From contig NZ_MUYM01000070.1 of the NCBI RefSeq assembly GCF_002150765.1, positions 1 through 64,000 of the forward strand: a DNA stretch of 64,000 nt, read 5' to 3'. The stretch is from Lentzea kentuckyensis. Its GTDB lineage: Bacteria > Actinomycetota > Actinomycetes > Mycobacteriales > Pseudonocardiaceae. Made by a program: the position numbers and the translations under genes. The notes below the pieces were generated by a model. The model saw nothing but the letters and a program-made list of their open reading frames with translations, was not told where the DNA came from and ran no database searches. Position 1 is the first letter of the stretch. The number at the start of each line of letters is the position of its first letter. Of this stretch, positions 36,307 to 45,975 are shown piece by piece.

Positions 36307-38241
36307 GTGACGGAACCTGTTGTCGCCAGCGGGGTCGCGAGCTTCGCCTGGTTGTTGTTGGCGCTGCCCGCGTTCGGCGCGGCGGTGCTGCTGGTCGGTG
36401 GCAAGCGCACCGACAAGTGGGGTCATCTGCTCGGCTGCGCCACCATCCTCGGCGCGTTCGGCTACGGACTCGCGCTGTTCTTCTCGACGCTCGGCCTGTC
36501 GCCGGAGGAGCGGGTGCAGAACGTGCACCTGTTCAACTGGATCGACGTCAACGCGCTGACCGTCGACTTCGGACTGCGGATCGACCCGCTGTCGCTCACG
36601 TTCGTGTTGCTGATCACCGGTGTGGGTTCGCTGATCCACATCTACTCGGTCGGCTACATGGCGCACGAGGAAGGCAGGCGGAAGTTCTTCGCCTACCTCA
36701 ACCTCTTCGTCTCCGCGATGCTCCTGCTGGTGCTGGGCAACGGTTTCGTGACCCTGTACTTCGGCTGGGAGGGTGTCGGTCTCGCCTCGTACCTGCTGAT
36801 CGGCTGGTACCAGTACAAGCCGGAAGCGGCGTCGGCGGCCAAGAAGGCCTTCCTGATGAACCGCGTCGGTGACCTGGGCCTGGCCATCGCGATCTTCATG
36901 ATGTTCAACCGCCTCGGGACCACGCAGTACACCGAGGTCTTCAGCCGGGTCAGCGAGTTCTCGTCCGCCGAGGTCCTCGCGATCACGCTGCTGCTGCTCC
37001 TGGGCGCCTGCGGCAAGTCCGGTCAGTTCCCGCTCCAGGCCTGGTTGCCGGACGCGATGGCCGGTCCGACCCCGGTGTCCGCACTGATCCACGCGGCGAC
37101 GATGGTCACCGCGGGTGTGTACCTGATCGCCCGCTCGAACCCGCTCTACAACCTGAGCGAGGACGGCCGCCTGGTCGTGATGATCATCGGTGGCGTCACG
37201 CTGCTGATCGGTTGCATCATCGGTTGCGCCTACGACGACTTCAAGAAAGTCCTGGCGTACTCCACGGTCTCGCAGATCGGTTACATGATCCTCGCGGTGG
37301 GCCTGGGCCCGATCGGGTACGCCCTGGGCATCATGCACCTGCTGACGCACGGCTTCTTCAAGGCCGGGCTCTTCCTCGGTGCCGGTTCGGTCATGCACGG
37401 CATGAACGACGAGGGCAACATCCGCCGGATGGGCGGCCTGGCGAAGTACCTGCCGATCACGTTCGTCACCTGGACGCTCGGCTACCTCGCGCTGATCGGC
37501 ATCCCGCCGTTCGCCGGCTACTTCTCGAAGGACGCCATCATCGCGGCGGCGTTCACCGGCGAGGGCTGGCGCCCGTACGTCTTCGGCGGGGTGGCGCTGC
37601 TCGGTGCCGCGCTGACCGCGTTCTACATGACACGCCTGCTGATCCTGGTCTTCCTGGGCGAGGCCCGCTGGAAGGACCTGAAGGCGGAGAACGGCAAGGA
37701 CTACCACCCGCACGAGTCCCCGCTGTCGATGACCATCCCGATGATCATCCTGGCGGTCGGTTCGGTCGGCGGTGGCTGGTTCCTCTCCTCCGGCGGACGT
37801 CTGGCCGGCTGGCTGGAGCCCTCGCTGGGCGAGCTGAAGGAAGAGCACGGCGTGATCTCGCACGGCATGGTCGGGATCCTGACCGTCGTGCTCGCGGTGC
37901 TCGGCGCCGGTCTCGCGTTCCTGCTCTTCGGCCGCGGCAAGCAGCCGGTCGAGCGGCCGGCGCGGGTGTCGTTCCCGGTGCGCGCGGCTCGTGCGGACCT
38001 CTACGGCAACGCACTGAACGAGGCACTCTTCGCGCGGCCGGGCACCTGGCTCACCCGCGCGCTGGTGTTCCTCGACCTGAAGGGCGTCGACGGTCTGGTC
38101 AACGGCACCGCGGCGCTGCTCGGCGGTAGCTCCGGCCGGTTGCGCAGGTTGCAGACCGGATTCGTCCGCTCCTACGCACTGTCCATGCTGCTGGGCTCGA
38201 TCTTCGTGCTCGGAGCGCTCCTGGTGGTGAGGTTCTCGTGA
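36307..38241 (+). CDS. nuoL: NADH-quinone oxidoreductase subunit L
   Basis: 644-residue antiporter-like proton-pumping subunit, ~16 transmembrane helices including the lateral arm helix. Signatures: GWEGVGLASYLLIGWY, GKSGQFPLQAWLPDAMAGPTPV-type core and VSALIHAATMVTAGVY, with pumping Lys/Glu residues. GTG start at 36307, ten bases after nuoK. Confidence 0.97.
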   Translation: MTEPVVASGVASFAWLLLALPAFGAAVLLVGGKRTDKWGHLLGCATILGAFGYGLALFFSTLGLSPEERVQNVHLFNWIDVNALTVDFGLRIDPLSLTFVLLITGVGSLIHIYSVGYMAHEEGRRKFFAYLNLFVSAMLLLVLGNGFVTLYFGWEGVGLASYLLIGWYQYKPEAASAAKKAFLMNRVGDLGLAIAIFMMFNRLGTTQYTEVFSRVSEFSSAEVLAITLLLLLGACGKSGQFPLQAWLPDAMAGPTPVSALIHAATMVTAGVYLIARSNPLYNLSEDGRLVVMIIGGVTLLIGCIIGCAYDDFKKVLAYSTVSQIGYMILAVGLGPIGYALGIMHLLTHGFFKAGLFLGAGSVMHGMNDEGNIRRMGGLAKYLPITFVTWTLGYLALIGIPPFAGYFSKDAIIAAAFTGEGWRPYVFGGVALLGAALTAFYMTRLLILVFLGEARWKDLKAENGKDYHPHESPLSMTIPMIILAVGSVGGGWFLSSGGRLAGWLEPSLGELKEEHGVISHGMVGILTVVLAVLGAGLAFLLFGRGKQPVERPARVSFPVRAARADLYGNALNEALFARPGTWLTRALVFLDLKGVDGLVNGTAALLGGSSGRLRRLQTGFVRSYALSMLLGSIFVLGALLVVRFS

Positions 38242-39806
38242 GCTGGGTTCTGATCGCACTGCTGGTCGTGCCGCTGGTCGGCGCGCTGGTGGTGTCGTTC
38301 CTGCGCAAGGACGACACGAAGGCCAAGCTCGTCGCACTGGCGTTCTCGCTCGTCGAGCTGGTGCTCGCCGTGCTGCTGTGGACCGCCTACGACGCCGACG
38401 GCGACCGCATCCAGCTCGCCGTGGGCGTGGACTGGATCCCGGCGTTCGGCGTGCGGCTGTCGTTCGGCATCGACGGCATCGCGCTGGTGATGATCGCGGT
38501 GATCGCACTGCTGATCCCGCTGGTGATCGGGGCCGGCTGGACGGAGAAGCTGCCGGCCGGCCGTTCCCAGGGCGGGTACCTCGCGCTGATCCTGGTGCAG
38601 GAGGCCGTGACGGTCGCGGTGTTCGCCGCCACCGACGTCTTCCTGTTCTACGTGCTGTTCGAGGTCATGCTGATCCCGATGTACTTCCTGATCGGCGGCT
38701 ACGGCGGCGCGCGCAGGCAGTACGCGGCGGTCAAGTTCTTCCTGTACTCGTTCCTCGGCGGCCTGATCATGCTGGCCTCCGCGATCGGCGCCTACGCGAT
38801 GGCGTCGGACGAGCTGGGCAAGGGCACGTTCGACTGGGCGACCCTGGTGAAGGTGGTCAGCGACGCCGACTCGACGACGCAGACCTGGCTGTTCCTCGGC
38901 TTCTTCCTGGCGTTCGCGATCAAGGCGCCGCTGGTGCCGTTCCACACCTGGCTGCCGGACGCGGCCGCCGAGGCGCCCATCGGCGTCACGGTGATCGTCG
39001 TCGGCATCCTGGACAAGGTCGGCACCTTCGGCATGCTGCGTTATCTGCTGCCGATGTTCCCGACGGCGTCGAAGAACCTGGCGCCGCTGGTGCTGGTGCT
39101 CGCGGTGGCCGGTGTCCTTTACGGATCGCTGCTCGCCACGGGCCAGCGGGACATGAAGCGGTTCCTGGCTTACGTCTCGATCGCCCACTTCGGCTTCATC
39201 GCGCTCGGCATCTTCTCGTTCACGTCGCAGGCCGGTGTGGGCTCGGTGTCGTACATGCTCAACCACTCGGTCTCGACCGGCATGCTGATCCTGGTGATCG
39301 GCATGGTGATCGCCCGCGGTGGTTCGTCGCTGATCTCCGACTACGGCGGCATGTCGAAGGTCGCCCCGGTGCTCGCAGGCATGCTGCTGCTCTCCGGCCT
39401 GACCACGCTGTCGCTGCCGGGCACGAACTCGTTCGTCTCCGAGTTCCTGGTGCTGATCGGCTCGTTCCCGACGCAGCCGGTCTACACGATCATCGCGACG
39501 GTCGGCATGGTGCTCGCGGCGCTCTACGTGCTGTGGCTCTACCAGCGGATCATGACCGGCCCGCTGCGCGGCGACGCGCTCGTGGGCGCGGCCGCCGGTC
39601 CGGGCGCGGTCGGCGACCCGGAGAAGAAGACGGCCATCGGCGACCTCTCCAAGCGCGAGATCGCAGTGCTGGCACCGCTCGTTGTCATCGTGCTGGCACT
39701 CGGGTTCTACCCGCAGCCGGTGCTCGACGTCATCACCCCGACTGTCGGGGCGACGCTGACCGAGGTCGGCGTGACCGACCCGGTCACCGTGCAGGAAGGC
39801 AAGTGA
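38238..39806 (+). CDS. nuoM: NADH-quinone oxidoreductase subunit M
   Basis: 522-residue antiporter-like subunit. Signatures: FYVLFEVMLIPMYFLIG, FAIKAPLVPFHTWLPDA and AEAPIGVTVIVVGILDKVG. GTG overlaps the nuoL stop; two bases separate it from nuoN. Confidence 0.97.
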   Translation: MSWVLIALLVVPLVGALVVSFLRKDDTKAKLVALAFSLVELVLAVLLWTAYDADGDRIQLAVGVDWIPAFGVRLSFGIDGIALVMIAVIALLIPLVIGAGWTEKLPAGRSQGGYLALILVQEAVTVAVFAATDVFLFYVLFEVMLIPMYFLIGGYGGARRQYAAVKFFLYSFLGGLIMLASAIGAYAMASDELGKGTFDWATLVKVVSDADSTTQTWLFLGFFLAFAIKAPLVPFHTWLPDAAAEAPIGVTVIVVGILDKVGTFGMLRYLLPMFPTASKNLAPLVLVLAVAGVLYGSLLATGQRDMKRFLAYVSIAHFGFIALGIFSFTSQAGVGSVSYMLNHSVSTGMLILVIGMVIARGGSSLISDYGGMSKVAPVLAGMLLLSGLTTLSLPGTNSFVSEFLVLIGSFPTQPVYTIIATVGMVLAALYVLWLYQRIMTGPLRGDALVGAAAGPGAVGDPEKKTAIGDLSKREIAVLAPLVVIVLALGFYPQPVLDVITPTVGATLTEVGVTDPVTVQEGK

Positions 39807-39807
39807 C

Positions 39808-41385
39808 GTGAACCTTCTCGTCGCTCAGGCGCAGACGATCGAGGCGCCGGAGATCGATTACGGCGCCATCGCGCCGATGCTCGTCGTGCTCGGCGCGGCC
39901 TGCATCAGCGTGCTGCTGGAAGCGTTGCTGCCCAAGCACCAGCGGTGGGCCGTGCAGCTCGTGCTCACGCTCCTCACGTTGGTCGGGGCCACCGGCGCGT
40001 TGATCCTCTACGCGACCTCGGAGCGTCCCGAGCAGGGCGTGGCGACGCTGGCGGGGGCGATCGCGGTCGACTCGCCGTCGCTGTTCCTGTGGGCCACGTT
40101 GCTGGTGCTGGCGTTCGGGTCGGTGTTGCTGATCGCCGATCGCTCGGTGGAGCCGGGTGGCGCGTTCGTGGCGCAGGCCGCGATCCGTCCGGGCACCGTC
40201 CAGGACCGCGCGCAGGCGACGAAGACCGGCATGCAGACCGAGGTCTTCCCGCTCACGCTGTTCGCGCTCGGCGGCATGATGACGTTCGTCGCGTCGAACG
40301 ACCTGCTGACCATGTTCATCGCGCTGGAAGTCCTGTCGCTGCCGCTGTACCTGCTGTGCGGCCTGGCTCGCCGCCGTCGCCTGCTCTCGCAGGAAGCGGC
40401 CGTGAAGTACTTCCTGCTCGGTGCGTTCGCCTCCGCGTTCTTCCTGTACGGCGTGGCTCTGCTGTACGGCTACGCGGGTTCGGTGAAGCTCTCGGCCATC
40501 GCGACCGCCGCGGCCGGTACGGACCGCTCGGACACGCTGCTGTTCGCGGGCTTCGGCCTGCTGGTGGTGGGTCTGCTGTTCAAGGCGGCCGTCGGCCCGT
40601 TCCACGCCTGGACCCCGGACGTGTACCAGGGCGCGCCGACGCCGGTGACGGCGTTCATGGCGGCGTGCACCAAGGTCGCCGCGTTCGGCGGCATCCTGCG
40701 CGTGCTCACGGTGGCGTTCGAGAACACGCAGTGGGAGTGGCGCGGCGTGCTGTACGGCGTCGCCGTGGTGTCGATGGTGATCGGTGCGGTGCTGGGTCTC
40801 ACGCAGACCGACGTGAAGCGCATGATCGCGTACTCGTCGGTGGCGCACGCGGGCTTCCTGCTGATCGGCACGATCGCGTTGACCCCCGAGGGCACCTCGC
40901 CGGGTGTGAGCGCGACGCTGTTCTACCTGCTGGCGTACGGCTTCACCACGATCGCCGCGTTCGGCATCGTGTCGCTGGTCCGCAACTCGGACGGCGAGGC
41001 GACGCACCTGTCGCAGTGGGCGGGTCTCGCGAAGCGGTCGCCGATCGTGGCGGGCACCTTCACGTTCCTGCTGCTGGCCCTCGCCGGAATTCCGCTGACG
41101 TCCGGCTTCATCGGCAAGTTCGTCGTGTTCAGCGCGGCGATCGAGGCCGGCCTGACCCCGCTCGTGGTGATCGCCCTGGTGGCCTCGGCCGTCGCGGCGT
41201 TCTTCTACCTGCGGGTGATCGTGCTGATGTACTTCAGCGAGCCGGCGCCGGACGGCCCGACCGTGACGGTGCCCGGTGCGTTCACCACGATCGCGATCAC
41301 GTTGGGTGCGGTTGTGACCTTGGTGCTGGGTTTGTGGCCCACGTTCGTGCTCGATTGGGCGGGTACCGGCACCTTCCTCAGCTAG
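39808..41385 (+). CDS. nuoN: NADH-quinone oxidoreductase subunit N
   Basis: 525-residue antiporter-like subunit, about 14 transmembrane helices. Signatures: FIALEVLSLPLYLLCG, FKAAVGPFHAWTPDVYQGAP and TQTDVKRMIAYSSVAHAGF. GTG start at 39808. Ends the nuo operon; the polyprenyl synthase gene begins 19 bases later and is probably co-transcribed. Confidence 0.97.
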   Translation: MNLLVAQAQTIEAPEIDYGAIAPMLVVLGAACISVLLEALLPKHQRWAVQLVLTLLTLVGATGALILYATSERPEQGVATLAGAIAVDSPSLFLWATLLVLAFGSVLLIADRSVEPGGAFVAQAAIRPGTVQDRAQATKTGMQTEVFPLTLFALGGMMTFVASNDLLTMFIALEVLSLPLYLLCGLARRRRLLSQEAAVKYFLLGAFASAFFLYGVALLYGYAGSVKLSAIATAAAGTDRSDTLLFAGFGLLVVGLLFKAAVGPFHAWTPDVYQGAPTPVTAFMAACTKVAAFGGILRVLTVAFENTQWEWRGVLYGVAVVSMVIGAVLGLTQTDVKRMIAYSSVAHAGFLLIGTIALTPEGTSPGVSATLFYLLAYGFTTIAAFGIVSLVRNSDGEATHLSQWAGLAKRSPIVAGTFTFLLLALAGIPLTSGFIGKFVVFSAAIEAGLTPLVVIALVASAVAAFFYLRVIVLMYFSEPAPDGPTVTVPGAFTTIAITLGAVVTLVLGLWPTFVLDWAGTGTFLS

Positions 41386-41404
41386 GTGTACGTAGTCTGC
41401 TGGT

Positions 41405-42406
41405 GTGACCAGTAGCGAGCATGAGGGACCGGGGTTCGCGTTGGTGGACCCCGTGCTCACCGAGGTAGTCCAGGACGGCCTGGCCGAGGTGGAGCGCAAC
41501 CTGCACGAGGTAGTGCAGAGCGAGTTCCACCCGGTCACGGAAACCTCGCTTCACCTTGTGGAGGCGGGCGGAAAGCGGATCCGCCCGCTCTTCACACTGC
41601 TCGCATCGCAGTTCGGCGCCGACTGGGACCGGGACAAGGTCATCAAGGCGGCCACTGTGGTCGAGCTCACCCACCTCGCCACGCTCTACCACGACGACGT
41701 GATGGACGAGGCGACCATGCGGCGTGGCGCGGTGTCCGCGAACGCCAAGTGGGACAACAGCATCGCGATCCTGACCGGCGACTTCCTGTTCGCCCACGCG
41801 TCACGGCTGACCGCCGACCTGGGGACGGACGCGGCGCGGATCATCGCGGAGACCTTCTCGGTCCTGGTGACCGGCCAGATGCGCGAGACCGTCGGCCCGC
41901 AGCCGGGCGAGGACCCGATCGCCCACTACCTGAAGGTGATCGAGGAGAAGACCGGCGTCCTGATCGCGACGGCGGCGAGGTTCGGCGGCATGTTCTCCGA
42001 CGCGACCGACGAGCAGATCGACGCGCTGCGCCGGTACGCCGACGTGATCGGTGCCGCGTTCCAGATCTCCGACGACGTCATCGACATCGCGTCGCCGTCG
42101 GTCGAGTCCGGCAAGACGCCGGGCACCGACCTGCGCGAGGGCGTGAAGACGCTGCCGATGCTCTACGCGCTGACGGACCCGTCCGAGACGCGGCTCGCCG
42201 AGCTGCTGGCGGGGCCGATCGTCGAGGACGAGCTGGTGAACGAGGCGCTTTCGTTGCTGCGCAAGTCCTCCGGCATGGACAAGGCGCGCGAGACCCTCGA
42301 CGAGTACGCGGACCGGGCCCGCACGGAGCTGGGCAAGCTGCCACCGTGTGCCGCGCGGGACGCACTCGACGAGCTCGCGACCTACGTGGTGGCGCGTTCC
42401 CGATAG
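41405..42406 (+). CDS. Polyprenyl diphosphate synthase (menaquinone tail)
   Basis: 333-residue trans-isoprenyl diphosphate synthase. First Asp-rich motif LYHDDVMDEATMRRG (~residue 98), second FQISDDVIDI (~residue 220), and KRIRPLF near the start. Lacks bulky residues at once-per-turn positions before the first motif, which allows long chains. Corresponds in position to mycobacterial grcC1, beside menJ. It likely makes the C40-C45 tail for MenA; chain length is not deducible. GTG start at 41405. Confidence 0.9.
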   Translation: MTSSEHEGPGFALVDPVLTEVVQDGLAEVERNLHEVVQSEFHPVTETSLHLVEAGGKRIRPLFTLLASQFGADWDRDKVIKAATVVELTHLATLYHDDVMDEATMRRGAVSANAKWDNSIAILTGDFLFAHASRLTADLGTDAARIIAETFSVLVTGQMRETVGPQPGEDPIAHYLKVIEEKTGVLIATAARFGGMFSDATDEQIDALRRYADVIGAAFQISDDVIDIASPSVESGKTPGTDLREGVKTLPMLYALTDPSETRLAELLAGPIVEDELVNEALSLLRKSSGMDKARETLDEYADRARTELGKLPPCAARDALDELATYVVARSR

Positions 42407-42409
42407 GTG

Positions 42410-43333
42410 TTACTCGACCGGCGCGAGCAACTGCTTGCGCCGGTTCTTCACCGCGTCGAACGTGAAGACCGCCAGCGCCAGCCAGACGAGGGCGAACCCG
42501 ATCCACCGGCCCGGCGGCATCGGTTCGTGCACCACGAACACGCCCCAGACGAACTGCAGGATCGGGGCGAGGTACTGCAGCATGCCCATGGTGATCAGCG
42601 GGATGCGCTGTGCCCCAGCGCCGAACAGCACCAGCGGGACCGCCGTGACGATGCCGGTGCTGAGGATCATCAACGTGTGGCCGGTGCCTTCGGTGGTGAA
42701 GGTGTTCGCGCTGCCGAGCACGATCAGGTAGACCAGCGCGATCGGGGCGATCACCGCGCTCTCCGCGGTGAGGCTGGAGATGGCGTCCAGCGGCACCTTC
42801 TTCTTCAGCAGGCCGTAGACACCGAACGAGCAGGCCAGGATCAGCGAGATCACCGGCAGCCGGCCGTAGTCGACGGTGAGCACGATCACAGCGACGACGA
42901 CGACGCCGATCGCGACGGTCTGAGCGAGACGCAATCGTTCCTTGAGGAAGATCATGCCGAGTCCCACGCTGACCAACGGCGTGATGAAGTAACCCAGTGC
43001 CGCCTCGACGACGTGCTGGCTGTTCACGGCGTAGATGTAGGTGCCCCAGTTCACCGTGATCAACACCGCGGCAGCGGTAACGATGAGCCAGCCTTTTCCT
43101 GATAGTTCAAGGAAAGGGCGCCACCGCCGGAGGAACGCGACGGCGATGGCGAGTGTCACGAACGACCAGACGATCCGGTGTGCGAGCACCTCGATCGGCT
43201 GGGCGGGTACGAGGAGTGGCCAGTACGCGGGGAACAGGCCCCAGAGGACGTAGGCGAGTACGCCGTACGTGACGCCTCGCCCAGGGGTGTGAACTTCTGT
43301 CGAACTGATGGAAGAGGTCGTCAGAGGCGGCAC
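42410..43333 (-). CDS. rarD: RarD/EamA-family transporter
   Basis: 307 residues, ten predicted transmembrane helices of the drug/metabolite transporter superfamily. RarD features: GVLAYVLWGLFPAYWPLL near the N-terminus, SEVLAHR-like (PIEVLAHRIVWSF), NWGTYIYAVN and the C-terminal GFALVWLALAVFT. Substrate unknown; the historic chloramphenicol-sensitivity name does not define it. GTG start at 43333; convergent with the polyprenyl synthase (3-base gap). Confidence 0.88.
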   Translation of the reverse strand: MPPLTTSSISSTEVHTPGRGVTYGVLAYVLWGLFPAYWPLLVPAQPIEVLAHRIVWSFVTLAIAVAFLRRWRPFLELSGKGWLIVTAAAVLITVNWGTYIYAVNSQHVVEAALGYFITPLVSVGLGMIFLKERLRLAQTVAIGVVVVAVIVLTVDYGRLPVISLILACSFGVYGLLKKKVPLDAISSLTAESAVIAPIALVYLIVLGSANTFTTEGTGHTLMILSTGIVTAVPLVLFGAGAQRIPLITMGMLQYLAPILQFVWGVFVVHEPMPPGRWIGFALVWLALAVFTFDAVKNRRKQLLAPVE

Positions 43334-43478
43334 AAAATGCCACTCTACGCTGGCGTTTCCTCCGGATATTTGCGCCGAACGGCGTAGTGACGGAGCATCA
43401 TCGAAGGCACTGTAGTTTGGCCGTGCTCACCCTTCCGAGTGAGTGGGGCCTGAGTGTGGTCGTAGAAGGGGCTTACCC

Positions 43479-45911
43479 GTGAATGTCTTCGGGCAGGTCT
43501 GGCTGTGGAGTGTGCTGTCCTTCGTCGCGGGAGTCTTGCTCACGCGGCTGGTGATGGTTCGGCCCGCACGCCGGCAGGTGGCCGAGCTCGAAGATCAACT
43601 TCTCGAAGCGCGCCGGTCGGCACCCCCGATCGCGACGGCACTTCGCGTCGACGACTTCGAGGTCGACGAGTGGGACGACGCCCCGCCGCGTTCGCTCGGC
43701 GACGAGATGCTGGCGCCGCCCGCGCCTGCTCCCGCCCCCGCGCCATACGTGGAGCCGCCCGCCTACTTCGGCGAGCCCGTGCCGACGCCGTCGCAGGCGC
43801 CGCTGCCGGCCACCGAGCCGGAGCCCGTCGCCGCTCCCGAGGAGCCAGAGGAGGAGCCCTCCGCCCCGGTCCGCCAGTACATGGAACCGGAAGAGGCGCA
43901 GCGCCGCTTCGAGGAGCAGCTCGCCGAGCAGCAGGCCCTGACCGAGGACGACCGCCCGCGTTCCCTCTTCGAGCGCCTCGCCCCGGCCGACGTGCCGGAG
44001 GAGTCGCCGGCCGAGATGACGACGGTCCTGCCGCTGTCCGGGCTGGAGGCCGCCGACTTCGACGACGAGCCGGAACTCCCCGCGGAGCAGACGTCGTACG
44101 TGCCCACCGTCGCGGGGCCGACCGCCGAGGTCGCCCCGCGGGCCTCGGAGCCCACCGCCGGTCCCGAGGTCGACGAGCAGGCCGACGACTTCGTCTACCA
44201 GCCGCGCGAGGTCTGGGCCGAGGACGAGCAGGAGGCGTTCCTCGACGAGGCCCGTGAGCAGGAGGACGAGCCCGCCGGCACCAGGTCCGAGCAGACGACG
44301 TACATCGCGGTCGAGGAGGGCACCTGGCCCGCCAACGACCTCACCGGCGAATACGCCGGCCTGCGCGACGAGATCTCCGGCCAGCTGGACGGGTTCGTCG
44401 AGCCAGAAGCACCGGCCGAGCAGACCGGCCTGATCGAGCCGATCGACCTGGACGCGCCGCACGTGCGCAACGGCGTCTTCGAGACGACGCTGGCCGAAGA
44501 GCGGTCGTTCACCGAGCCGGAGCGCGAGCAGGAACCGGCGCACGCGTACCGCGAGCCGTCGGAGTCCGCGCACGCGTTGCAGGAGCCCGAGCCCGCCGTC
44601 GAGGAGTTCGTCGAGCCCGAGGTCGCCCAGGACGAGCCGTTCACCGACCCTGGCGCCCGCGAGCCGTACGCGGACTCTGGCGCCCGCGAGTCGTACGCCG
44701 ACCCCAGTGCTCGTGAGTCGTTCGCGGACTCGGGTGCCCGCGAGCCGTTCGCGGACTCGGGTGCCCGCGGGTCGTTCGCCGACCCCGGCGTGCGTGAGTC
44801 GCACGCCGACTCTGGCGCTCGCGAGCAGTTCGCCGACGCTGGCGCTCGTGAGTCGTTCGCCGATGCCGGCGCCCGCGAGCCGTACGCGGACTCTGGCACC
44901 CGTGAGCAGTTCGCCGACCCCGGCGCGCGCGAGCCGTACGCCGATTCGGGCGTTCGAGAGCCGTACGCGGACTCCAGTGCACCCGCGCCGCTCCCAGTTC
45001 GTGAGCCACTCCCCGTTCGTGAGCCGCTTCCAGTTCGTGAGCCTCTCCCGGCTCGTGAGCCGCTTCCCGCTCGTGAGCCGTTCACCGATCGCAGCGCCCC
45101 CGCGTCTTTCGCCGACTTCGGCGCCCCCGCGCCGTTCACCGCTCCCGGTGCCCCGGCACCCGCGCCGTTCTCGGCGTTCGCCCCGCGCGTCGAGGCTGAG
45201 GAGGCCCCGGAACGCACGCCCCGTGCCGTCGGCGCCGCGTTCTCCTCCCAGACCGCGGAAGCACCCGCCCCCGCTCCGGTCCCCGACCGCCCGCGGTCGC
45301 TGTTCGAACCGCTGCTGGACGCCGACGAGCCGTTGCCCGCTCTCGGCCAGACCCGCCAGCTGCCGGACTCGAGCAACGACCAGCCGTTCGTGCCGAAGTT
45401 CGTGCCGAGCGACGAGCCGCTGCTCGCCGCCCCACCGGAGCCCGAGCCGGAACCCGAGACCGACCTGCCGCAGCGGACCACCGAAGCGGGCCTGCCGATC
45501 CGCGAGGCCCGTCGCACGACCCAGCAGCGGCAGCAGAGCTTCTCGGCGTTCGCGGCCTTCGAACAGCCGAAGCAGGAAGCCCAGCCCGCCCCCGCGGCGG
45601 CACTCCCGGCGCGGCCGCGTCCGGTCGGCTTCTCCCCATCCACGGGTGGGCGTCCGAACGGCACGCCCGCCGGCCCGTCGGCGCGGTTCCAGCAGCCGGA
45701 GGGCTTCAACCCGCGCTCGCCGTTCGGTCCCGGTTCAGTGCTGCCCAAGTCGGACGGTCTCGCGCCCGCCGCGGACTTCGCGGTGAAGGCGACCCTGACC
45801 GGTCGTCGTTACTACACCGAGGGTTCGGCGAACTTCGGCGACACTCGCGCGGACGTGTGGTTCCGCACCGAGTCCGACGCCGAGAAGGCCGGATTCCGAC
45901 CGGCGCCCTGA
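43479..45911 (+). CDS. Membrane-anchored tandem-repeat protein with small C-terminal domain
   Basis: 810 residues from GTG 43479 (AAGGGG ribosome-binding region nearby; an upstream GTG frame would add 12 residues). One N-terminal transmembrane helix (LWSVLSFVAGVLLTRLVMV), then ~360 acidic Pro/Glu-rich residues, 12 nonapeptide repeats (DxGARExxA), five LP(V/A)REP hexapeptides, and another Pro-rich stretch. The last ~45 residues (KATLTGRRYYTEGS...TRADVWFRTESDAEKAGF) match a small domain found at C-termini of many actinobacterial proteins (pattern IKG...YxxPxSxxY...TxAEVWFxxxxxAxxAGF). Likely a cytoplasmic scaffold on the membrane. Function unknown. Confidence 0.75.
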   Translation: MNVFGQVWLWSVLSFVAGVLLTRLVMVRPARRQVAELEDQLLEARRSAPPIATALRVDDFEVDEWDDAPPRSLGDEMLAPPAPAPAPAPYVEPPAYFGEPVPTPSQAPLPATEPEPVAAPEEPEEEPSAPVRQYMEPEEAQRRFEEQLAEQQALTEDDRPRSLFERLAPADVPEESPAEMTTVLPLSGLEAADFDDEPELPAEQTSYVPTVAGPTAEVAPRASEPTAGPEVDEQADDFVYQPREVWAEDEQEAFLDEAREQEDEPAGTRSEQTTYIAVEEGTWPANDLTGEYAGLRDEISGQLDGFVEPEAPAEQTGLIEPIDLDAPHVRNGVFETTLAEERSFTEPEREQEPAHAYREPSESAHALQEPEPAVEEFVEPEVAQDEPFTDPGAREPYADSGARESYADPSARESFADSGAREPFADSGARGSFADPGVRESHADSGAREQFADAGARESFADAGAREPYADSGTREQFADPGAREPYADSGVREPYADSSAPAPLPVREPLPVREPLPVREPLPAREPLPAREPFTDRSAPASFADFGAPAPFTAPGAPAPAPFSAFAPRVEAEEAPERTPRAVGAAFSSQTAEAPAPAPVPDRPRSLFEPLLDADEPLPALGQTRQLPDSSNDQPFVPKFVPSDEPLLAAPPEPEPEPETDLPQRTTEAGLPIREARRTTQQRQQSFSAFAAFEQPKQEAQPAPAAALPARPRPVGFSPSTGGRPNGTPAGPSARFQQPEGFNPRSPFGPGSVLPKSDGLAPAADFAVKATLTGRRYYTEGSANFGDTRADVWFRTESDAEKAGFRPAP
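44647..45080 (+). repeat. 27-bp (x12) and 18-bp (x5) in-frame tandem repeats
   Basis: From 44647 to ~44970, twelve units of 27 bp encode variants of DSGAREPYA. From 44991 to ~45080, five units of 18 bp encode LPVREP or LPAREP. Copies differ at synonymous and non-synonymous sites, so copy number probably varies between strains by slippage or recombination. Confidence 0.9.
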
Positions 45912-45927
45912 CCCCGTCTCCAACGCG

Positions 45928-45960
45928 AAAGGCCCGCCAGCAACGCGCTGGCGGGCCTTT
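45928..45960. terminator. Bidirectional terminator between the repeat protein and korB
   Basis: Perfect 14-bp arms (AAAGGCCCGCCAGC and its complement) with a 5-nt loop. The A-tract on one side and T-tract on the other suit termination of both convergent genes. Confidence 0.9.
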
Positions 45961-45975
45961 CGGGTGTTCTGAGCG

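Noticed and set aside
44641..45090. CRISPR-like array
   Set aside because: The period-27 and period-18 repeats are in frame, have no unique spacers and encode peptide repeats.
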